A DNA stretch of 8,232 nucleotides from Chloroflexota bacterium. GTDB lineage: Bacteria; Chloroflexota; Anaerolineae; Promineifilales; Promineifilaceae. This document shows positions 1-6,376 of the stretch, one piece after another. The position numbers and the translations under genes were made by a program. Within the stretch, counting starts at the first letter, position 1. Every line of letters begins with the position of its first letter. The stretch is from positions 1-8,232 of the forward strand of contig QQUD01000072.1 of the NCBI GenBank assembly GCA_008501785.1. Direction: 5' to 3'. A model generated the notes under the pieces. It searched no databases. It was not told where the DNA came from and was given only the letters and a program-made list of their open reading frames with translations.

Positions 1-284
1 GACATAACAACCAGACCCATTGCAGGATATATTTGTTTCAGGCGTAAAATCAGGCCAATACCATTTGTTCCAGGTGGTGTTGCTCTATTTCCATCGGTTG
101 TTGACGGCAAACACACAGTCACAATAGCAACTTGTGGCGGGTTTTTTAATGCGCTGTCCCACCCGGACTGTACATCACTTGCTTCTAAAACTGTGTACCC
201 AAATGATTGCAAATAACAACGGATCCCATGCCGAGAAAAGGCATCAACATCTACAACTAGAATATCTTCACCGAGTCGTTTCAT
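1..284 (-). CDS. Response-regulator receiver domain protein, atypical, 3' part outside the window
   Basis: The minus strand is open from an ATG at 282-284 to the window edge, giving 94 complete codons with no stop. The start reads MKRLGEDILVVDVDAFSRHG, the beta1/alpha1 signature of a CheY-like receiver. It continues with a beta2-like YTVLEASD, an alpha2 segment, a beta3-like VAIVTVCLP (residues 52-60), then GLILRLKQIYP and LVVMS, which match alpha3 and beta4. In a normal receiver the residue four before the beta3 Pro is the phosphorylated Asp; here it is Thr56. The acidic pair of beta1 is Asp12-Val13, with an Asp at 14. The loop after beta3 is about ten residues longer than usual. The domain is therefore probably not phosphorylated in the standard way (inference). 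Any output domain lies outside the window. An in-frame GTG five codons upstream (on the minus strand) is an alternative start; the Shine-Dalgarno is weak for both. Confidence 0.82.
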   Translation of the reverse strand, partial: MKRLGEDILVVDVDAFSRHGIRCYLQSFGYTVLEASDVQSGWDSALKNPPQVAIVTVCLPSTTDGNRATPPGTNGIGLILRLKQIYPAMGLVVM

Positions 285-644
285 AATGTTATCCACTTTG
301 CTAAAAATCTGATATTTATAACCTGCTTTATCGACAATAATGACAGCTATCACATTGCTATCAGCGAATACGGATTAGGACTTTTATACTAATTGATTGT
401 GTAAAACTTCACTATTGAGACATGAAAGAGTTCATTCGCCCCCCCCACTTGAAATTTAAAATACACAGCAGGCAATCGTTTGGCTGTTTCGGCAACCCCA
501 CTGCTTATTTGGTACACAAATCTTGACCGGAAAGCTGACTTGAAAAGATGCTAATTATACATCAAAAACAGTATTGAAATAAGCCAGTGTTCAGAAGTTA
601 ACCATGCGCAATTGCGCACCATAAAAGTTGAAAATGGGATATGA
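285..644. other. Divergent intergenic region, upstream part
   Basis: This is about 360 bp between the divergently transcribed receiver gene and the NHL-repeat gene. It is A+T-rich and I see no convincing coding frame or RNA gene. It holds an eight-C run at 439-446, a small inverted repeat ATGAA-AGAG-TTCAT at 422-435, and a 14-bp palindrome at 605-618. On the minus strand, TATAAA (383-388) could be the -10 of the receiver gene, about 100 bp before its ATG, but the -35 at the right distance (GTGAAG) is poor, so I do not call a promoter there. Confidence 0.6.
605..618. promoter_or_regulatory. 14-bp perfect palindrome, possible protein-binding site
   Basis: TGCGCAATTGCGCA reads identically on both strands. 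It lies 27 bp upstream of the -35 of the predicted NHL-gene promoter and in the shared region of two divergent genes, a usual place for a dimeric regulator site. It has no loop and no T-tract, so it is not a terminator. The binding role is inferred; I do not recognise the regulator. Confidence 0.35.
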
Positions 645-672
645 ATGACACAGACTGAACGGATATTATATT
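645..672 (+). promoter_or_regulatory. Predicted sigma70-type promoter of the NHL-repeat gene
   Basis: ATGACA (645-650) matches the -35 consensus TTGACA at five of six bases. TATATT (667-672) matches the -10 consensus TATAAT at five of six. The spacer is 16 bp. Transcription would begin near 679, giving a leader of about 65 nt before the ATG at 744. The consensus is the general bacterial one; sigma preferences of this organism are unknown. Confidence 0.42.
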
Positions 673-687
673 TACAAGCTTTGTAAA
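671..687. promoter_or_regulatory. Inverted repeat over the -10/start site, operator-like
   Basis: TTTACAA (671-677) and TTGTAAA (681-687) are perfect 7-bp arms separated by GCT. The repeat overlaps the last two bases of the predicted -10 and covers the predicted transcription start, where a bound repressor would block initiation. Function is inferred from position and symmetry. Confidence 0.35.
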
Positions 688-730
688 AGTAATCCGAGCC
701 ATCTATCCAATCCGTGTCCCATTTTCATGT

Positions 731-736
731 AAAGGA
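731..736 (+). promoter_or_regulatory. Shine-Dalgarno site that fixes the NHL gene start at 744
   Basis: AAAGGA ends seven bases before the ATG at 744. An in-frame GTG at 714 would add ten residues (MSHFHVKETI) ahead of the signal sequence and has no such site in front of it. The ATG directly starts a typical MKR-hydrophobic export signal, so 744 is preferred. Confidence 0.75.
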
Positions 737-743
737 AACAATT

Positions 744-3700
744 ATGAAACGCAGCATATCCATTGTAATCGGTTTGATTTTAATAGTAGGATTGGTTTGG
801 GTCGTGGCGGCAGGACAGGAAACGGCCGTTACCCACAACACCCAATCATTAACAACAAACACCAGCACATCCATCAATGATGTGGCATGGCGCTACAAAG
901 ACTCCTTTGGCGTCACAGAAGAGCCATACATTTTTGATACGAACCATCATGACGGACCTTACGGCGTGATGGTTGATGGCAGCGACAATGTTTGGGTAAC
1001 AGAGATTGATAGTGCGCGTGTGTTGAAGTTTAACAGCAGCGGGGTTTACCAGAGCATGTTAGGTCAGACCGGTTTGAAACGAGGGTGGGGGATTTACTTG
1101 GCAAATCCTGTGGCAACGGCCGTTGACAGTAGTGGCAATGCCTGGGTAACTGACCGCGATACCAATTTGGTGAAGAAATATAACAGCGCTGGCGAAAAGG
1201 TGTTGCAGTTGGGCGAGGAATGGGTCTCTGGCAGTGACAATACCCATTTCGATTGGCCGCATGGCGTAACGGTTGACAGCAGTGACAACATTTATGTTGC
1301 CGACCGGAATAACCATCGTATCCAAATTTTCAATAACAGCGGTGTTTATCTGGCAACGATTGGCGTAACTGGCGTAGCTGATTCTGACAATGCTCACCTC
1401 AATGCGCCAGTTCATATTGATATTGACAGCAGCAACAAACTATATGTGGCGGATCGGCAAAATCATCGTGTGCAAATCTTTGATGTTTCCAATCCGGCAG
1501 CGGTGACTTATCTGGCGACGTTGGGAACGACTGGTGTATCTGGTACAGACAATGCCCATTTTGACGGGACTTATGGGGTAACGGCCGTTAACAATAAAAT
1601 TTACGTCGCAGATTTATCCAATCATCGCATCCAAATTTTTAATGCAACGACCCATGCCTACCTGGCAACGATTGGGGGAACCAAGGGCAGTGGAAACAAC
1701 CAATTTCAGTGGCCCATTGGTGTAGCCGTTGATAGCAGTGGCACCATCTACGTCGCCGACATTGGCAATGATCGCGTACAGGTCTTTAACAGCAGCTATG
1801 CTTACGTGCGTACAATGGGTGTCACTGGTGTCCCCTACATCACTGACGAAAATCATTACTACCTGCCATACCACGCTGATGCTACTCGGGATGGCGGTTG
1901 GGTTGTGGCTGAGAAAGACGGTCACCGTGTTATCAAATTGGATACGAATGGTAACCAAGTGTGGGTAGCTGGCGAAGCGGGCATGAACGAGAGCGATTCG
2001 ACTCATTTAAATTTTCCAATGGGAATTGGCGCTGCTCCTGATGGTGATATTTACGTTGCTGATGCCGGGAATCACCGTGTTATCATTTTCGACATGAATG
2101 GAAATTACAAAGATTCCTTTGGTAGTTTTGGTACTGACCTTGACCAATTTAGTTGGCCTACCGATGTTGCATTTGATCCTGATGGAAACTTTTATGTTGT
2201 AGATACCAATAACAACCGCGTCCAGATGTTTGACAGTAATCACAATTACCTAGCTACTCTGGGAACGACTGGTGTTGCTGGCATTGGTGATTTCCAATTT
2301 GGTCACCCGGTAGGTGTAATTGTTGATAGCAGGGGGGTTGTCTATGTAGCGGATGAAGATAACAATCGGATACAGGTATACAAGCAAATATTCACGCCTG
2401 GAAATCACCTTTTTGTACGCACGATGGGCTTTACTGGCGTATGCAATAATAGCGCCACCCATTTTTGCGGCCCACACAGTGTAGATATAGATAGCCAAGA
2501 TTACTTGTATGTGGCAGATACGTGGAATCAGCGCATACAAATTTTTGATGCAGATGGAAACTATTCGGATACCATTGGTGGTAATTGGGGAGGGCAATCG
2601 GGGCAGTTCCGCACGCCATATGGTGTTGCAGTTTCGGCCTCCGGCCAAGTTTTGGTAGCTGACAGCGAAAACCATCGCCTACAGATTTTTGAACCATTCG
2701 AAAACACCTGGAAGCCAGCCACGAGTTATGGGTTTGGCAGCGCCAACAACACTTTTGTAATGGCACTGGAAACCTGGGGTGATTCGTTGTTTGCTGGCGT
2801 GGCAAATAGCACCGAAGGCGGCTCTGTCTGGCAGTATGATGCCGATGCAGCGACCTGGACACAGGTGAGTGAGCCTGGGTTTAGCACCACACACGCCCAG
2901 AAGAACAGCGCCATTATCGATCTGGCTTTGTTCAATAATCAACTGTATGCCAGCACCGGTTGGGCTGACCCAATTCAGACTGGTCAGCTATGGCGCAGCA
3001 GCAATGGCACCAGTTGGAGTGCTGTGAGTACAGATGGGTTTGGCAACAGTAACAATGTCGCGCTGACTGGATTTGGTCAGTATAAAGGCTATCTCTATCT
3101 TGGCACCCATAATAACACCGATGGTGCTCAGATTTGGCGCAGTCAAATTGGTAATCCTGGCACATGGACAAAGGCGCTTTCCGGTGGTGGTGATAACATA
3201 AATAATCATATCGTTACCAGTTTTCTCGAATTTGAAGGGTATTTCTATGCATCTTTTGAAAATGATGATGAAGGAATAACTATCTGGCGCACGAACGATG
3301 GTGTGAATTGGGTGCAGGTTAACAGTGATGGGTTTGGAGATGCAGATAATATCTGGACCGGTGGCCTGGGCGAATTTAATGACTATCTTTATATTGGTAC
3401 TCGTAATGACACCACCGGCGCACAATTATGGCGCAGCAGCAATGGCACTACCTGGCAGCAGGTTGTTGGTGATGGCTTTGGTGATTTGAACAATATTAAG
3501 ATTGATACGGCCGTTTCATTCAACAATGCCTTGACTGTAGTGACAAAAAATGACGAAACAGGCATGGAGGTGTGGCAATCTGAGGATGGTGTGATTTTTA
3601 CACAGGTAAACCGGGATGGGTTTGATGGTAAAAATTCAACGACATTGTGGTCTTCGGGAACGGCCGTTTACCAAAATAAACTCTATGTTGGTACCGCTAC

Positions 3701-3773
3701 TTCAGATAATGGTGGTGGTATATGGATAACAACCCCTGCCTATGATCTCTTCTTGCCGATGATCGTCAAGTAA
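744..3773 (+). CDS. Exported NHL-repeat beta-propeller protein with C-terminal seven-unit repeat domain
   Basis: The 1009-residue protein starts MKRSISIVIGLILIVGLVWV, an export signal or N-terminal anchor with a hydrophobic core at about residues 5-22. Residues 50-655 hold 12 NHL units, each with a core such as IYVADRNNHRIQIF or LYVADRQNHRVQIF; unit 1 has its core at residue 83 and unit 12 at 636. NHL domains usually form six-bladed propellers, so 12 units suggest two in tandem. From residue 660 the repeat changes: seven units beginning at about 662, 710, 763, 813, 861, 909 and 957 share DGFG-x-x-N, then YLYxGT, then GAQxWRSxxGxxW. The tail ends LFLPMIVK, a style I associate with Chloroflexota secreted proteins. 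The only two cysteines, Cys567 and Cys575, sit together and could form a disulfide. No catalytic motif is visible. A binding or structural role outside the membrane is likely, but the ligand is unknown. It has its own predicted promoter and a strong terminator. Confidence 0.9.
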   Translation: MKRSISIVIGLILIVGLVWVVAAGQETAVTHNTQSLTTNTSTSINDVAWRYKDSFGVTEEPYIFDTNHHDGPYGVMVDGSDNVWVTEIDSARVLKFNSSGVYQSMLGQTGLKRGWGIYLANPVATAVDSSGNAWVTDRDTNLVKKYNSAGEKVLQLGEEWVSGSDNTHFDWPHGVTVDSSDNIYVADRNNHRIQIFNNSGVYLATIGVTGVADSDNAHLNAPVHIDIDSSNKLYVADRQNHRVQIFDVSNPAAVTYLATLGTTGVSGTDNAHFDGTYGVTAVNNKIYVADLSNHRIQIFNATTHAYLATIGGTKGSGNNQFQWPIGVAVDSSGTIYVADIGNDRVQVFNSSYAYVRTMGVTGVPYITDENHYYLPYHADATRDGGWVVAEKDGHRVIKLDTNGNQVWVAGEAGMNESDSTHLNFPMGIGAAPDGDIYVADAGNHRVIIFDMNGNYKDSFGSFGTDLDQFSWPTDVAFDPDGNFYVVDTNNNRVQMFDSNHNYLATLGTTGVAGIGDFQFGHPVGVIVDSRGVVYVADEDNNRIQVYKQIFTPGNHLFVRTMGFTGVCNNSATHFCGPHSVDIDSQDYLYVADTWNQRIQIFDADGNYSDTIGGNWGGQSGQFRTPYGVAVSASGQVLVADSENHRLQIFEPFENTWKPATSYGFGSANNTFVMALETWGDSLFAGVANSTEGGSVWQYDADAATWTQVSEPGFSTTHAQKNSAIIDLALFNNQLYASTGWADPIQTGQLWRSSNGTSWSAVSTDGFGNSNNVALTGFGQYKGYLYLGTHNNTDGAQIWRSQIGNPGTWTKALSGGGDNINNHIVTSFLEFEGYFYASFENDDEGITIWRTNDGVNWVQVNSDGFGDADNIWTGGLGEFNDYLYIGTRNDTTGAQLWRSSNGTTWQQVVGDGFGDLNNIKIDTAVSFNNALTVVTKNDETGMEVWQSEDGVIFTQVNRDGFDGKNSTTLWSSGTAVYQNKLYVGTATSDNGGGIWITTPAYDLFLPMIVK

Positions 3774-3782
3774 AAAAGGTTT

Positions 3783-3821
3783 AAAGTGTGGTTCCATCTG
3801 CGAAATGGGGCCACGCTTTTT
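3783..3821 (+). terminator. Intrinsic terminator after the NHL-repeat gene
   Basis: The hairpin begins nine bases after the stop codon. The left arm 3783-3797 (AAAGTGTGGTTCCAT) pairs with 3805-3819 (ATGGGGCCACGCTTT) over 15 positions, of which three are G-U wobbles. The loop is seven bases and the stem runs into TTTTT at 3817-3821. Transcripts of the NHL gene should mostly end here, so the next gene probably needs its own promoter. Confidence 0.8.
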
Positions 3822-3898
3822 CGTAGTAAATGAGTATGAATTCCCATGTCTTATCTGGTGTAATCATGATTTAATTGCCTTATTTCTAGTACAAAGAT

Positions 3899-3904
3899 GG
3901 GGAG
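3899..3904 (+). promoter_or_regulatory. Shine-Dalgarno site of the WD40-like lipoprotein gene
   Basis: GGGGAG ends six bases before the ATG at 3911 and supports that start, which begins directly with a lipoprotein signal. In the 78 bp between the terminator and this site I find no good -35/-10 pair, only isolated -10-like words such as TTTAAT at 3870-3875. Confidence 0.6.
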
Positions 3905-3910
3905 AACTCA

Positions 3911-6373
3911 ATGAAACGTTTATGGTTATTTGTATTCCTGTTTATTGTCGCATGTAATCGTGCGGAGCAGCCGACAGCACCCATTGCACAAGTGAGCGAA
4001 GAAACGGCCGTTCCCGCCACGCACACAGCCATCCCTTCACCAACTGCCTCCGCAACACCACTGCCAACAAACACACCAACTATTACCCCGTCACCAACCA
4101 ATACCATGACACCAACGTTGACGCCACCGCCAACCCAGACGCCTACACCTGAACTGCCGGTGGGATTGGGAACGGCCGTTCCCGAACCACTTCATCAACT
4201 TGCACCAGAAAACGCCGCACAGATGGTAGAACTGGCCCAATATGGTGATGGAAATTTACTAGATATTCAGCTTTCCCAAGATGAATCAACACTTTATGCC
4301 TTCTTTAGTAATGGCCTATATGTTTACGATATTGAAACATTTGTAATGAAGCAAGCTGTGCAAACAACCATTACTAAACATGTAAATAACCCATATGCCA
4401 TTTCAACTGATGGCGCTTTTCTTGCTGTCGTGAATGGATCAGAGATACATGTATGGAATGTTGTTGATGGTTCTTTACATTACACATTTGATTTAGGAGA
4501 ATTACCATATGCCATTTCAGATTTTAGATTTTCCCCAAATAGTCAGAGCCTAACTGCCCTTGGTCGGCTTCCTTCAGGAAATCATTTATGGCTTTGGGCA
4601 ATGTCCGATGGCGAAATACGGTTGCATCAACAAAACGATTATATTCATCAGGCGCTCTTTTGGCCTAGTGATGAGTTGCTTCTTACTTGTTGTGCTGAAT
4701 TTTCGGCCAACGCACAAATGTGGCAAACAACTGACGGATCACTTGTTGATACCCTTGTTGGCCCCCCCTGGCCTGATGGCATTTCCACCATGACTTTTTC
4801 TCAGGATAGGTCGATGCTAGCTGCTGTTTATAAAAATAGCATTTGGCTCTGGGACACTGCAGACCGAAAGGTGATTCAGCAGCTAAATCGGCGCAATGGT
4901 CAATATCGTGGTGGTGAGCTGACCTTTATGCACGATGGACAGGTCCTGTCGATGTATACTTTTGACCTTAATTCTCTTCGTTTGTGGGATGTTGTTGAGG
5001 GTGTCCTGCTCGCCGATCTGCCTGACCAACATACACCTGTTTTATCCCCTGACCGTACTCGTCTTTTTACCCAATCCCTTGGCCAGATTCATTATTGGGA
5101 TATAAAGACAAAACAAGAATTATTTCAGTTTGATACGGGTGCACAGGGTATATTTAATATTAACGATATTTCAGTTGCGTTTGCAGCCGATGGGGACACA
5201 ATTTTTATCAAAAATCGGTTCAATCCACCGCAGTTATTAAATGCCCAGGACGCTTCAGTTTTGCAAACATTTGACGGAGATGGCTACGGCTTTGTGACGC
5301 CTGACGGGGGTATGATTGTTACCAATTCGCATCCGGGTATATTAACGTTTCGCGATGCGCGGAACGGCCGTTCTCTCTTCACGCTCGATGGGTACAACTA
5401 TTTTCTTTTCCCAGACGAATCAACAATTGCTACTTGGGACGATGAACAGATTATGTTGTGGAACATGAGCGATAGTGAGCCATTACATGTAGCAAATTTA
5501 CCTCAATCCGGCATGAATTACGTTTGGCAAGAGAGGGAGAGTGGAAACGGCCGTATTCCTGCCCAGTATCTTGATTTTCTACAAAATACTGCTTTTCCAA
5601 ATAATAAAAATTATGAATCACCAGATGGGAATCTGCGTATCAATTTTGATCAAGCAAAATCCGAAATCATCATATGGAAAAATTCCCAAAATGGACCTCC
5701 CCAACAACTTGATACCATTCATACCCCAGAGAAACCACGACTGTTAACCTTTTTACCAGACGGTCAAACGATTTCTGCGGTGCAAAATGATACCTCTATT
5801 TCCCTTTGGCACATCGATGGCACGCCTATTATCACATTGCCGGCATATCAGTACATCCTTGATTACCAATTTTCACAAGATGGGTACACGCTTTATGCAA
5901 CTACCAGCAATAATTACACTGAATCATTGCGAGTTTGGGAGCTTCCATCAGGAAATGTGCTGCATGTAGAGCAGTATTCTCTTGAAATGAGGCAAGGAAA
6001 TACAACCCACAATTGTTTTCGGCGACCTTTTGCAATAGGCCAATTGGGTAATTTGGTTGCTTACAGCAATACACAATGTCAGATAAACATTGTCCAGATT
6101 AGCGACTGGCGTATTCTGCATACAATTGATCCTGGATTTGGATATGGTGGACGGATGGCTTTTTCACCAGACGAAACCCTCCTGGCAACAGGTTTTCAAG
6201 GTGGCGAAATAAAATTATGGGATACGCAAAAAGGAATTCTTGTTCATTCGATCCTAGAGCATGACAGTCCAGTTGAAGATGAACCAACCGTACACTTTGC
6301 CTTTGCGGAAGATGGTCAATTACTTGGAACCAGCGCCAATGGCGTGCTTCGTCTTTGGGGGATTTGGCCTTAA
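3911..6373 (+). CDS. Lipoprotein with Thr/Pro-rich stalk and about 16 WD40-like units
   Basis: The 820-residue protein begins MKRLWLFVFLFIVAC. IVAC is a good lipobox, so Cys15 should be lipidated after export and the protein held on the outer face of the membrane. Residues about 34-83 form a Thr/Pro-rich low-complexity stalk. From about 117 to the end there are about 16 WD40-like units, recognisable by FSPDG-type turns (FSPNS, FSQDR, FMHDG, VTPDG, FLPDG, FSPDE) and by blade ends such as IHVWN, IWLWD, LRLWD, IMLWN and IKLWD. Some units are very diverged (PQLLN, INIVQ). Sixteen units exceed one seven- or eight-bladed ring, so two propellers are likely (inference). The last unit, LRLWGIWP, ends at the stop, as expected for a ring closed by its last strand. 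No enzyme motif is visible. WD40 propellers usually bind proteins or peptides; the partner is unknown. The preceding gene ends in a terminator, so an operon is unlikely. The next gene is convergent, 3 bp away. Confidence 0.88.
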   Translation: MKRLWLFVFLFIVACNRAEQPTAPIAQVSEETAVPATHTAIPSPTASATPLPTNTPTITPSPTNTMTPTLTPPPTQTPTPELPVGLGTAVPEPLHQLAPENAAQMVELAQYGDGNLLDIQLSQDESTLYAFFSNGLYVYDIETFVMKQAVQTTITKHVNNPYAISTDGAFLAVVNGSEIHVWNVVDGSLHYTFDLGELPYAISDFRFSPNSQSLTALGRLPSGNHLWLWAMSDGEIRLHQQNDYIHQALFWPSDELLLTCCAEFSANAQMWQTTDGSLVDTLVGPPWPDGISTMTFSQDRSMLAAVYKNSIWLWDTADRKVIQQLNRRNGQYRGGELTFMHDGQVLSMYTFDLNSLRLWDVVEGVLLADLPDQHTPVLSPDRTRLFTQSLGQIHYWDIKTKQELFQFDTGAQGIFNINDISVAFAADGDTIFIKNRFNPPQLLNAQDASVLQTFDGDGYGFVTPDGGMIVTNSHPGILTFRDARNGRSLFTLDGYNYFLFPDESTIATWDDEQIMLWNMSDSEPLHVANLPQSGMNYVWQERESGNGRIPAQYLDFLQNTAFPNNKNYESPDGNLRINFDQAKSEIIIWKNSQNGPPQQLDTIHTPEKPRLLTFLPDGQTISAVQNDTSISLWHIDGTPIITLPAYQYILDYQFSQDGYTLYATTSNNYTESLRVWELPSGNVLHVEQYSLEMRQGNTTHNCFRRPFAIGQLGNLVAYSNTQCQINIVQISDWRILHTIDPGFGYGGRMAFSPDETLLATGFQGGEIKLWDTQKGILVHSILEHDSPVEDEPTVHFAFAEDGQLLGTSANGVLRLWGIWP
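4010..4159 (+). repeat. Low-complexity Thr/Pro-coding tract (lipoprotein stalk)
   Basis: Codons for residues 34-83 are almost entirely ACN and CCN with some Ser, Ala and Asn, giving a run of short steps such as PTNTPTITPSPT. The DNA is a C/A-rich imperfect repeat likely to change length by slippage. It is flanked on both sides by a copy of the AACGGCCGTT palindrome (4003-4012 and 4171-4180), each read as Thr-Ala-Val-Pro. Confidence 0.8.
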
Positions 6374-6376
6374 TTC

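Noticed and set aside
439..446. Eight-C run (and shorter C7 at 4762-4768, G6 at 2332-2337) as phase-variation tracts
   Set aside because: The C8 run is far from both genes' core promoters, and the coding runs are short and in intact frames; nothing else suggests switching.
714..743. GTG at 714 as start of the NHL gene
   Set aside because: It would put ten polar residues before the export signal and lacks a Shine-Dalgarno; the ATG at 744 has AAAGGA at good spacing.
1000..2700. Periodic similarity in the NHL region as a DNA tandem repeat or CRISPR-like array
   Set aside because: Units are similar at protein level but differ at nucleotide level, and the frame is continuous through all of them.
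1059..3425. Several antisense open frames of 65-145 codons within the NHL gene
   Set aside because: They mirror the periodic Asp/Asn/Gly/Val codons of the repeats, have no ribosome sites or family signatures, and lie opposite a clearly coding frame.
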